Source: Mollicutes bacterium (GTDB lineage: Bacteria > Bacillota_I > Bacilli_A > Izemoplasmatales > Izemoplasmataceae). Taken from it: a stretch of 50,197 nt of DNA. The notes below the pieces were generated by a model that had not been told where the DNA came from, did not search any database, and saw only the letters and a list, made by a program, of their open reading frames with translations. The stretch covers positions 1 to 50,197 of the forward strand of contig PWEL01000033.1 in the NCBI GenBank assembly GCA_003553945.1, given 5' to 3'. Position numbers and translations under genes: made by a program. Each line of letters begins with the position of its first letter. Within the stretch, counting starts at the first letter, position 1. Shown here one piece after another: positions 8,895-16,402 of this stretch.

Positions 8895-9428
8895 TCATTC
8901 AAGGTGAACGGTCGCTTCAAAAGCTTTGAATCTATGACTTTTATAACCGTTGATAGACACATCCGGAAGCGCCTCATAGAATCGTGAGAAGCGTGGATTG
9001 GCCGTCCTGGCCGCAATCCGCGCTTTTTCATTATGGGCACGGATGGCAGAAATAAGTCCGCCCTTAGGCTCCGCCTGAAGGGCGATCAGCGCATGGGTGA
9101 AGGCGAGGCCTTCAAGGTCTCTCCCGTCCCTGTGTAGTATTTCAATCCGGTCGTCGAGATTGTGTTTACCGACGACCTTGCGCGCCCTCTTGACGGCGGC
9201 GGCGTCAGTATCGACGGCGATGATGGTGACATTTTTCTCTTTTGCGATGAGAAGCGGCGTGAAAGGCACTGAACCGGCGCCGATGAAAAGAAGCCTGTCG
9301 CCTTCTTCCAACATCAGAAGGTCGGTCTCTCTCTTGATGATCTTACGATAGGGAAGTGTGTAGAGTGCGCTCAGAAGCCTCGAATGGCTCGCGATTTTTT
9401 CCAGTGTCGCCATGATGCGTTTGAGCAT
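8895..9428 (-). CDS. Methyltransferase-fold protein of the feo operon, nicotianamine-synthase-like
   Basis: A 177-residue single-domain Rossmann methyltransferase. The SAM-binding loop reads LLFIGAGSVPFTPLLIA (about 53-69), followed by an acidic strand end (IIAVDTDAAA, about 75-84) and HRDGRDL (about 103). The GxGxxPxT pattern resembles the nicotianamine synthase/CntL family, which joins aminocarboxypropyl groups of SAM into metal-binding opines, more than ordinary methyltransferases; it is shorter than CntL, so this is only a suggestion. ATG 9428 follows AGAGGTGACATC, 10 bases after the feoB stop, so it is the third gene of the feo operon. A plain SAM-dependent methyltransferase is the alternative. 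Confidence 0.65.
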   Translation of the reverse strand: MLKRIMATLEKIASHSRLLSALYTLPYRKIIKRETDLLMLEEGDRLLFIGAGSVPFTPLLIAKEKNVTIIAVDTDAAAVKRARKVVGKHNLDDRIEILHRDGRDLEGLAFTHALIALQAEPKGGLISAIRAHNEKARIAARTANPRFSRFYEALPDVSINGYKSHRFKAFEATVHLE

Positions 9429-9438
9429 GATGTCACCT

Positions 9439-11235
9439 CTATCCGAAAAGGATTCCAATCAGTTCATATGAACGGGCGAACAAACCGCCGATGAAGAATG
9501 CGGCGAGTGTGGTGAAGAGAAACACGGCCACTGACGTTCTGATGCTGAACTCCTTGGCAAGGGTCGCGATCATCGCGATGCAGGGCACATAGAAGAGAGC
9601 GACGAGGGCGCCGGTGAAGAACTGCGCTGTCGTGAGGTCCATGTCGATCAGGGGAAGCACTGTGAGCTCCCGGCGGACAATCCCCATGATCAAGGGTGTT
9701 GACGCTTCGCTGGGAAGATTGAGCCAGCCGGTGACCAGCGGTGACATCGCATCACCGACGACGATCAGAACACCGAGCTCATAAAGCAGGGCGGCTGCGC
9801 CGATGGCGATCACCATGGGCACGGCGCCGTCCTTGAGGTAGTGCTTGATGCGGAAGAGGATCTTCCTCGAGAGGATTTTCGGCTTGGGAAGGAGAAGCGG
9901 GGGAAGTTCCATCAGGGTGAAGGGCGGTTTCTGACGGTGGAAGCGGTCGATGACAAGCCCGGAGAGAATCATGGCGATGATGGAGACGATGAAGATCGCG
10001 AAGAAGGCGAGAAGGGACCGCTCCACCAAGAGAACGACGAACGCTCCTGACTGCGCCACGCAGGGCACCGCGAAACTGACCATCACCGCGACCGATAGGC
10101 GTTGTTTCTTAGACGGCAACGCGCGCGTCGACATGATCGCCGGGATGCCGCAGCCGTACCCCAGAAGAATGGGGATGACGCTCGAGCCGTTCAGGCCGAT
10201 CTTCTTGAAAAGACCATCCAGAAGCACAGCGATGCGCGGGAGATATCCTGTATCCTCAAGGATGCTGATCATGATATAGAAGGACATCACATAGGGCAAT
10301 ACAAGGGCGAACGGCCATTCGATCCCCTTGATCAGAAATCCGTACTCGCCGATGAGCACGTTACGGAACGCCCCTTCGGAAACGACGGCGGACACTCCTT
10401 GTTCGATCAATGGAAAGATCATGCCGTCGAAAAGCAGGAGGAGCAGCTGCCGGGTCCCCATGCCGACACCGATGACAAAAGCGAACATCAGCGCGAGCAC
10501 ACCGAGGGCGATCGGGATGCCGGGGAGCGGTTTGACGAGGAATGAAAAGCGGTCGTCGCCGTTCTCCCCGGGGGATTTCACCACATCGTGGGTGATGGTC
10601 TCTACAGCCCGCCAGCGTCCCGTGTCGGTCTCGGGGGGATCATAAGTGATCGTTTCATCGAAGACCTTCGATATGGAATACTTCAGAACATCGAGACTTT
10701 GGGTTTTCAAAGCCACTGTCGGAACGACGGAGACCTTCAACCTTTCAGAGAGGGCGCGGTAGTCGATCTTCATGCCTCGGGACTTCATCAGATCCGTCCG
10801 GTTGAGGGAGACGACAGTGGGGATATTGTATTCAAGCACCTGAAGCAGAAGGTGCAGGCTGCTTTCAAAATTCAAGGCGTCGAGCACGAAAATGATGGCC
10901 TCAGGGCCATCCTCAAGCATATTGACTGCGACGCGTTCGGCGTCATCCTGGCTGTCCTTCAGATTGTATACACCGGGGGCGTCCCTGAGAAGATAGGTCT
11001 CGCCCTCGATATCCATTTGGCCTTCATAGAATTCGACCGTGGTGCCGGAATAGTTCGAGACCATGGCGTCGATACCGGTGAAACGTGAAAAGATGGCGCT
11101 TTTCCCGACATTGGGCAAGCCCATCAGAAGAATGTGCTTATGAGAAGGCCGGCCGCGGGATTCACGGTGATGCTTCCTGCGTAGCCGGCGCTTTTGTCTG
11201 CGTGTGCTTTTGGAACCGCCGCAGTGGTTGGCCAT
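9439..11235 (-). CDS. feoB: Ferrous iron transporter FeoB
   Basis: 598 residues. The G domain (about 33-200) has G1 GLPNVGKS, G2 SNYSGTTVEF, G3 DAPGVYNL and G4 NRTD; the membrane part (about 245-595) has two Gate motifs, including GYGCGIPAIMSTRAL and SFAVPCVAQSGAF. It imports Fe2+ across the cytoplasmic membrane. Ahead of the G domain is an unusual basic extension starting MANHCGGSK and holding a run of Arg/Lys/His, perhaps a metal- or lipid-binding tail. ATG 11235 has GTAGAGAT ahead and overlaps the region of the feoA stop (11243), so the two are coupled. The longer frame to 11301 runs inside feoA. Confidence 0.95.
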   Translation of the reverse strand: MANHCGGSKSTRRQKRRLRRKHHRESRGRPSHKHILLMGLPNVGKSAIFSRFTGIDAMVSNYSGTTVEFYEGQMDIEGETYLLRDAPGVYNLKDSQDDAERVAVNMLEDGPEAIIFVLDALNFESSLHLLLQVLEYNIPTVVSLNRTDLMKSRGMKIDYRALSERLKVSVVPTVALKTQSLDVLKYSISKVFDETITYDPPETDTGRWRAVETITHDVVKSPGENGDDRFSFLVKPLPGIPIALGVLALMFAFVIGVGMGTRQLLLLLFDGMIFPLIEQGVSAVVSEGAFRNVLIGEYGFLIKGIEWPFALVLPYVMSFYIMISILEDTGYLPRIAVLLDGLFKKIGLNGSSVIPILLGYGCGIPAIMSTRALPSKKQRLSVAVMVSFAVPCVAQSGAFVVLLVERSLLAFFAIFIVSIIAMILSGLVIDRFHRQKPPFTLMELPPLLLPKPKILSRKILFRIKHYLKDGAVPMVIAIGAAALLYELGVLIVVGDAMSPLVTGWLNLPSEASTPLIMGIVRRELTVLPLIDMDLTTAQFFTGALVALFYVPCIAMIATLAKEFSIRTSVAVFLFTTLAAFFIGGLFARSYELIGILFG

Positions 11236-11242
11236 GCTATCT

Positions 11243-11488
11243 CTACTTTCTGATGAAAATCTCTTCTGCGAGCGAGCGGTCGACAGCGACCGAGCGTTCA
11301 TCGACCATCAGAATCAAAGGTCCATTGGCGAGACTTTTGCTGAGGACACGCACGCGCTTGCCAAGTCTGATACCGAGCGATGCAAGCAGGCTCATGCCCG
11401 GAGTGTCATAGATGACACCCTCTTCCCCTCTTTTAAGGGAACCGATTGTGTCGATGGTATGCGGGGTATCACTCAGTCTTTCCGCCAT
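11243..11488 (-). CDS. feoA: FeoA protein
   Basis: 81-residue SH3-like FeoA, a cytoplasmic partner needed for FeoB activity. It shows the family pattern GSLKRGEEGVIYD, LLASLGIRLGKRVRVL and a C-terminal strand with VAVDRSLAEEIFI. I chose ATG 11488 because GGAGG stands 8 bases ahead of it; the ATG at 11503 lies just before that site and would waste it. First gene of feoA-feoB-methyltransferase, read from the palindromic promoter at 11540-11573. Confidence 0.92.
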   Translation of the reverse strand: MAERLSDTPHTIDTIGSLKRGEEGVIYDTPGMSLLASLGIRLGKRVRVLSKSLANGPLILMVDERSVAVDRSLAEEIFIRK

Positions 11489-11539
11489 CGTGCAGGCCTC
11501 CATCTTTATAAAAAATACAAATAATTTTTCTCAAACTCA

Positions 11540-11573
11540 TTGATAGTATAACGCGCCTTTGCTATACTGTCAA
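11540..11573. promoter_or_regulatory. Palindromic divergent promoter of feoA and the flippase-like gene
   Basis: Minus strand: TTGACA (11568-11573), 17 bases, TATACT (11545-11550), reading to feoA. Plus strand: TTGATA (11540-11545), 17 bases, TATACT (11563-11568), reading to the gene at 11671. The two are the same DNA, because the arms TTGATAGTATAAC and GCTATACTGTCAA are inverted copies (11 of 13 positions) around 8 bases. Only one polymerase can sit here at a time, and the dyad could also be the site of an iron-sensing repressor. Confidence 0.85.
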
Positions 11574-11670
11574 TGTTATATGAAATCATTACAAATAAGC
11601 ATATAAACAAGTCCGACAGGCTTTAAAGAGCCATCGACATCTTTTATATTTTTTAGAAGGAAGGGTCGCC

Positions 11671-12642
11671 ATGACGCTCCTCACGTACATGAAACGACAC
11701 AAGAATCGCATACTCCTCGCCCTGGGCGTCATCCTTCTGGCGACCCTTCTCATTCTCAGCGATCCAGGGGAAGTCATCGCCGCCATAGGAGCGCTGACGT
11801 GGTGGCAGTTAGGGATTCTCATCGGACTGCAGTTGCTGACGCTCTTTCTGATCAATGCGCAATGGCGGAGCGTCGCCTGGCATCTCGGAAAGCGGCTACG
11901 ATATCGTAAGCTGCTCAAGATGAATTTCTTGGGGACTTTCTTTGAGAGCGTGACTCCTGTCGTCAAAGCGGGGGGTGAAGCCTATAAGTTCTTCTATCTG
12001 AAAGAGCAGGGCTTGAAGACCGGTGATGCGTCGGCCCTGATTGCAGCGCAAAAGAGCGTAAGTTTCCTGACGTTCACCGTCCTCGCCATGCTCGCCATTC
12101 TAACCAGCGGCATCAGCGCCTTTATCGAGACGTCCATACTGAGGGTCGCCATCATCAACCTGACACTGCTGCTTCTTCTTATCCTGGCGCTTTTCCTGCT
12201 CGTCCGATTCTATCAAAAAAAGCAGCGAAACGCTGCTTTTCAAAGATTTTCGAGCTTCTTCGAGGCCCTCGGTGGACTGAAGACAAACAAACGCCGTCTG
12301 AGCGTTCATATTCTGCTGGGTTTCACCATATGGACGCTCTATGCTTTCAAGACATATGCCGTGCTTGAGATAATGGACATTGAAATTGCGTTCTTATTCG
12401 CCGCTGCAATCACCTACATCACCTATATCGTGAACATGCTTCCCCTATCGCCCGGAGGGCTCGGCACTTTTGAAGGCACCATGGCCGCGCTTTTATTCGC
12501 ATTGGATACGCCGGCCAGCCATGCGATGGCGGCGGCGATGACCCTCAGACTGTTCACTTTCTGGTTCATGCTTTTCTTAAGCGCAGGCTATCTAGGGATC
12601 GATCAGATAAGGAGGCGGACCTATCAAAATAACAAGAAATAA
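11671..12642 (+). CDS. Flippase-like / LPG-synthase-type membrane protein (UPF0104)
   Basis: 323 residues with about eight membrane helices, matching the membrane half of lysylphosphatidylglycerol synthase (MprF) and related UPF0104/AglD proteins: the FESVTPVVKAGGEAYKFF region (about 91-108) and the late NMLPLSPGGLGTFEG motif (about 258-272) are typical. Members move or hold lipid-linked substrates. There is no aminoacyltransferase domain. The ATG has GAAGGAAGGG ahead. The gene overlaps the following phosphatidyltransferase gene, which suggests a joint lipid role. Confidence 0.88.
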   Translation: MTLLTYMKRHKNRILLALGVILLATLLILSDPGEVIAAIGALTWWQLGILIGLQLLTLFLINAQWRSVAWHLGKRLRYRKLLKMNFLGTFFESVTPVVKAGGEAYKFFYLKEQGLKTGDASALIAAQKSVSFLTFTVLAMLAILTSGISAFIETSILRVAIINLTLLLLLILALFLLVRFYQKKQRNAAFQRFSSFFEALGGLKTNKRRLSVHILLGFTIWTLYAFKTYAVLEIMDIEIAFLFAAAITYITYIVNMLPLSPGGLGTFEGTMAALLFALDTPASHAMAAAMTLRLFTFWFMLFLSAGYLGIDQIRRRTYQNNKK

Positions 12643-13135
12643 AGTCATCGCTTTCACCATCTCGAACATCATCATCGCCGCATTGGCACTTCTCCTCGCT
12701 TTTTACAGGCAGTTCACCCTTGTCGGAGCGCTGATCGCTTTAAACGCTGTCTTCGACCGCTACGACGGCCGGCTCGCACGCGTTTACGGCGTAACCTCCA
12801 CATTCGGCAAGCGAACTGACACGACAAACGACCTCATCGCCTATGCGGCGGTTCCCATGACAGTATTCTTTAGAAGTGGTATTGAGACCTCCGGCAACGC
12901 TGTGCTCGTCGCCATCCTCTTCTTCCTGGCCGCAGGGCTCCGTCTGCACCGCTTCCACCGCAAAAGCGAAGACACCTACATGCAAGGTCTCCCTACGACC
13001 ATCGCCGGCGTAGCGTGGCTGGCAGTCTTCTTCATGAAGGACATACTTCCCTTTCCGGATGCGCCGTTGATGCTTACCTGGACCTTGATTCTCTCGGTGC
13101 TCATGGTCACCAATATAAGATGGAAGAAAATATAA
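12623..13135 (+). CDS. CDP-alcohol phosphatidyltransferase, probable AUC start
   Basis: About 170 residues with several membrane segments. The whole CDP-alcohol phosphotransferase signature is present: DG, two residues, AR, eight residues, G, three residues, D, three residues, D (DGRLAR at 12764-12781 onward), with the leading D of DRYDG. The family swaps CMP for an alcohol such as serine, glycerol phosphate or inositol phosphate; serine is my guess from neighbours and length. No ATG, GTG or TTG occurs in frame before TTG 12683, which would cut off the first membrane helix. AAGGAGG (12609-12615) stands 7 bases ahead of ATC 12623, so I place the start there, overlapping the upstream gene by 20 bases. 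Confidence 0.75.
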   Translation: MKITRNKVIAFTISNIIIAALALLLAFYRQFTLVGALIALNAVFDRYDGRLARVYGVTSTFGKRTDTTNDLIAYAAVPMTVFFRSGIETSGNAVLVAILFFLAAGLRLHRFHRKSEDTYMQGLPTTIAGVAWLAVFFMKDILPFPDAPLMLTWTLILSVLMVTNIRWKKI

Positions 13136-13156
13136 GCCGCCGTTCGGCGGCTTTTT
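13136..13156 (+). terminator. Terminator of the flippase/phosphatidyltransferase unit
   Basis: GCCGCC and GGCGGC pair over a 4-base loop with five T following on the plus strand, right after the stop codon. Confidence 0.9.
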
Positions 13157-13168
13157 AAAGCACGGACC

Positions 13169-15100
13169 CTAGAGCCTGGAGGGCCGGTGGAAATAAAAGC
13201 CCTGCTGCAGATGGCACCCAAGCCTTCTCAACGTTTCACTCTGCGCCCTGTTTTCGACACCTTCAGCGATAGGCGCTTTTTCAGAGAGATGCGTGATGCG
13301 TGTAAGCATCTTGATGATCTCCTGGTTCTCCATCTGGACGATTCTCTCGGTGAACAGCGCATCGATCTTGATGATATCGAAATCGACATGTTCAAGGATG
13401 GAAAGCGAAGAATATTCCTTGCCGAAATCATCGAGGGCGACATGAAACCCTTCGCTACGGTATGCGGCAATCCGTTCGATACAAGCTTCGAGATTGTAGA
13501 CAAAGGTCTTCTCGGAGACTTCTATGACCACATCGGCGGTCGATAATCCGTAATCCACGACGCGTTTTTTGATATATGCAATATAATCAGGATTGAGAAG
13601 CGTAGAGGGCATGAGGTTCAAGGATAACGCCACATCATGGTAGGAATCCTGTTCCCGGGCCATCGAGAATTTTTTGATCGAGCGGTCGATAAGATACCGT
13701 TCCAGCCTGTCGAGGATGTTCGCTTCCTTGGCGACGGCGAGAAAAGTCTCGGGCCGGAGGACACCCAGGACGTCATCTTTCCATCTGGCCAGCTGCTCCA
13801 GATAGGCCGGTGCGCCGGTCTCAACATCCCGGACCTCCTGAAAATGAACATCTATCTGGTCTTGTTTCAAGGCTTCCCGGAGCCTCTCGGCCATATGGAT
13901 GTTATATTCTATCTCCTCCCGCATGGAAGGCAGATACCGGACCACCCGCGGCGTCGCGGACTCTGTGCTCTTCCTCATGGCGAGGGAGGATGCGTCGATG
14001 AGCTCGACAGCGCGCCCGACATCATCGGGATAAAGGGCGTAACCGCTGTTCAAGCGCACGTCGATAGTCTGGCTCGCGCATTTCAGCGTGGTCTTCAGCA
14101 TCGTCGAAATCTGTCTCAGAACATCATCTATACGCGCATCGCCTAGTTTTGCGTCCTTGAACAGCACTGCAAAGGTCGCTTCGGAGAGGCGGTAGATGCC
14201 TGCTTCATCGTTGTCAAGACACGCAAGGCGCTGCACAAGGTCGAAAAGCAGCTGCTCGCTCTCTTTCTCTCCGTAATAATCGGAGAAGGTCGAAAAGCTG
14301 TTTACACTGACCGAAAGAAGCATGGTGCGCTCCTCTTCACAGGTGCGCAACGTTTTTATCAGTGTCTCCCTATTGTAGGGGCCGTTATTCAACCGCATCT
14401 TTTTATCATCCTCTGAGAAGCCTCCCAGTGCTTCCTCGTTCTTATTTTCATTGGATGACGCATGCAGCATCCGTGCCTTGATCAGATATCCGGAAGCACA
14501 CCGTTTTATCTTTTGAAAACGGAAAAGGGTGTAATGCCTTGCCTTTTCAAAACGCAGCCGGAAAAAGCAGCTTTCCTCTCTTTGATCATTCAATACATCG
14601 TGAAACATGGGCAAATCTTCAGGATGAACCATTTGCTCGAACCGCCTGAGGCTCGTCGATTGATAAGTATAAGGGATGTCGTGGTGTTGGATGATCTTCC
14701 CGCCGATATGCATGAACACCCTTCGCTTCCTGAACTTGATCTTCAAGGTCCCATCATCGACGGATACCTGCGCCGCGCCGCTCTGCAATCCCTCGAAAAA
14801 CAACGCGGACCCGAAATACAGCACGCCCAGCATCGTGAAGACGGACTGCATGGAATACTCCGCCGTGCCTTGATTCATGAATTCAGGATAGAACTGCATG
14901 GTAGTCGCACCCAGGATAAAGACCAAAGAGAATGCGAGGAAGGCATGGCGCTTTTTATAAGAAGCGCGCATCAGAACCGCGCTCAGAAATACAACGCCGA
15001 CGCTCATAAATACCGGCACCGCCAACAGCCAGAGCGCCTCGATATGATACATCGCCAGCAGCATAAGACAGAACGCAGTGATATAGAATCTTTTGAACAT
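13169..15100 (-). CDS. Membrane GGDEF/EAL protein, probable c-di-GMP phosphodiesterase
   Basis: 643 residues: about four N-terminal membrane helices (1-110), a PAS-like linker (about 140-220), a degenerate GGDEF domain (about 255-385; SEATF where GGDEF should be, so no cyclase activity expected) and a C-terminal EAL domain. The EAL active site is kept: EQLAR, the Asn of LSLNLM, EVSE, DDFG, the Lys of IIKID, AEGVE and the Gln of LQQGFYF. It should hydrolyse c-di-GMP. ATG 15100 follows AGGAGG by 5 bases; ATG 15118 (GAGGG, 6 bases) is nearly as good. Its promoter (15221-15270) carries the same box as the peptide precursor gene, which ties it to the RNPP regulator. Confidence 0.9.
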   Translation of the reverse strand: MFKRFYITAFCLMLLAMYHIEALWLLAVPVFMSVGVVFLSAVLMRASYKKRHAFLAFSLVFILGATTMQFYPEFMNQGTAEYSMQSVFTMLGVLYFGSALFFEGLQSGAAQVSVDDGTLKIKFRKRRVFMHIGGKIIQHHDIPYTYQSTSLRRFEQMVHPEDLPMFHDVLNDQREESCFFRLRFEKARHYTLFRFQKIKRCASGYLIKARMLHASSNENKNEEALGGFSEDDKKMRLNNGPYNRETLIKTLRTCEEERTMLLSVSVNSFSTFSDYYGEKESEQLLFDLVQRLACLDNDEAGIYRLSEATFAVLFKDAKLGDARIDDVLRQISTMLKTTLKCASQTIDVRLNSGYALYPDDVGRAVELIDASSLAMRKSTESATPRVVRYLPSMREEIEYNIHMAERLREALKQDQIDVHFQEVRDVETGAPAYLEQLARWKDDVLGVLRPETFLAVAKEANILDRLERYLIDRSIKKFSMAREQDSYHDVALSLNLMPSTLLNPDYIAYIKKRVVDYGLSTADVVIEVSEKTFVYNLEACIERIAAYRSEGFHVALDDFGKEYSSLSILEHVDFDIIKIDALFTERIVQMENQEIIKMLTRITHLSEKAPIAEGVENRAQSETLRRLGCHLQQGFYFHRPSRL

Positions 15101-15147
15101 CCGGGCCTCCTGAGACATAGCGATCCCTCGCCTTTCTATTGTAGAGT

Positions 15148-15201
15148 TCATGCTGCAAAATAATCATTCTTAGGAAGACGTTTTTTAACTCTTTTAATCA
15201 T
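15148..15201 (-). CDS. 17-codon leader ORF ahead of the GGDEF/EAL gene
   Basis: The first ATG downstream of the inferred start of transcription (about 15213) opens MIKRVKKRLPKNDYFAA, preceded by GGAAAAG. It is basic and unlike the acidic precursor repeats. It may be a small translated leader or a chance frame; a second TACAAT near 15138 could start transcripts that skip it. Confidence 0.3.
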   Translation of the reverse strand: MIKRVKKRLPKNDYFAA

Positions 15202-15220
15202 ACTTTTCCAGTGCAACTGT

Positions 15221-15270
15221 ATTGTAAAGCGATATATTCCCTTGAAACAGCGCGGATATGTCGCATTTTT
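15221..15270 (-). promoter_or_regulatory. Box-bearing promoter of the GGDEF/EAL gene (P2)
   Basis: On the minus strand the box core CGACATATCCGCGCTGTT (15246-15263, with five A and AT-G extension to 15270) ends exactly 19 bases before TACAAT (15221-15226). The same box, 24 of 25 bases alike, sits at the same distance from the -10 of the peptide precursor gene (16320-16369). No TTGACA-like -35 is present, so the box probably replaces it as an activator site. Confidence 0.75.
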
Positions 15271-15271
15271 A

Positions 15272-15298
15272 AAAAAACAGCCTCGAAAGGCTGTTTTC
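15272..15298 (-). terminator. Terminator of the RNPP receptor gene
   Basis: AACAGCCT and AGGCTGTT pair over a short loop with seven T following on the minus strand. It lies after the full-length receptor frame (15385) and just before promoter P2. Confidence 0.85.
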
Positions 15299-15384
15299 GC
15301 TTTATAGCTACATGAATGAAAGAGACGCCATGTCCACAAAAGAGCGCGACCGCTAATCGATAGCTTTCTCGCTTTATAAACGCT

Positions 15385-16305
15385 TCATGTCACGCGTTTT
15401 TTCAAAAAGCGGAGCGCGAAATTGTCAAAATGGATGTTGAAATCTTTTTCTATCCACTGAATGAACATCTCGTTCTTCTTTTTGTTTCCTTCGAGCTGGA
15501 GGACGTTGTAGCACTTGAAAAGGGCATTCTCATACTCTTCGAAGTCCTCCAAGGCAAACCACGCAAGCGCTTTGTAGTAGAAAAAGTACTCCAGTAGATA
15601 GTATTATTTATAATAGATGCCCCTCTTGATTCCAAGGTTGCAGAAACCGATGACATCATTATAGTTTTGTCGCTCTCCATGCTTTTTACTAAGTCGCATC
15701 AGTATTACTGCGTGCACAAAATCCGTTCCACTGCTTAAAATTCTTTCCTCGTCATCATAAAGTTTCGACAGATGTTCGAGCAGCTGTGCATATGTCCCAT
15801 CCCTGTCGAGTTCAAGGATTGTGCTCAGAATCAATACTTCAATATCTGTAAAATAACTTTGCTTTAGCACTTTTGGATAATTGACAAGTTCAAGGAGTCT
15901 CGAGATTGCAAGGTCACGTGTTGTCTTCTTCTCCAGATATTCATATAAAATCAACGCATGGTCGTAATGAAGCTTGGTCTCTTCTTCAATCAATACTTCT
16001 TGATTGATCAGTGATTGTAGTCGTTTCGCTTCACTACGGTTTCTATTCACGACGGCATTATATAAGTCATTGATAAGCTTCAATTGTCGATGCTTTTCCT
16101 GTTCAAACTCATTTAATAACTTTTTACTTGGAATACCGAGTTTATCCGCAAATTGTTGAAGTTTCTCATAGGGAATTTCGCATTCACCGCTGCGATACCT
16201 TTGATACTGCCGCAAGGAGACGATGCCGTCGACAAATTCCTCCTGGGTGACCTTTCTTCCTAGACGCACACGCTCTAGGTAGTTGCTGAGTTCCATTGAA
16301 TTCAT
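15385..16305 (-). pseudogene. RNPP (PlcR/Rgg-like) peptide-sensing regulator, interrupted by one in-frame TAA
   Basis: The frame opens at ATG 16305 (AGGAGTGAGCCAGC ahead). An N-terminal XRE helix-turn-helix (about 8-65; VTQEEFVDGIVSLRQYQRY) is followed by helical TPR-type repeats. At codon 234 stands TAA (15604-15606), but the same frame continues as YYLLEYFFYYKALAWFAL and on through KCYNVLQLEGNKKKNEMF to TGA at 15385, with text typical of the C-terminal TPRs of this family. Full length would be 306 codons, as expected; the 233-residue product lacks the last repeats that cap the peptide pocket. Divergent from the tandem-repeat precursor gene. Either a recent nonsense mutation, a sequencing error, or stop readthrough. 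Confidence 0.85.
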
Positions 16306-16319
16306 GCTGGCTCACTCCT

Positions 16320-16369
16320 AAAAATACGACATATCCGCGCTGTTCGACATGGAATTTCTCGCTTATAGT
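16320..16369 (+). promoter_or_regulatory. Box-bearing promoter of the peptide precursor gene (P1)
   Basis: The box core CGACATATCCGCGCTGTT (16327-16344, match extends left to 16320) ends exactly 19 bases before TATAGT (16364-16369). The -35 region has no good TTGACA, as expected for an activated promoter. Downstream TCGCTT next to the -10 is also shared with P2. The box lies 15-39 bases ahead of the receptor start, so it could also serve receptor autoregulation. Confidence 0.75.
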
Positions 16370-16402
16370 GTAAAGTAAAGTTGATATAAGGAGGCGTTTT
16401 GA

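Noticed and set aside
15345-15385. TTTCTCGCTTTATAAA, similar to the -10 region of the peptide promoter, as a third promoter
   Set aside because: The 25-bp box is absent and it would read antisense into the receptor gene; the shared TCGCTT is too short to rely on.
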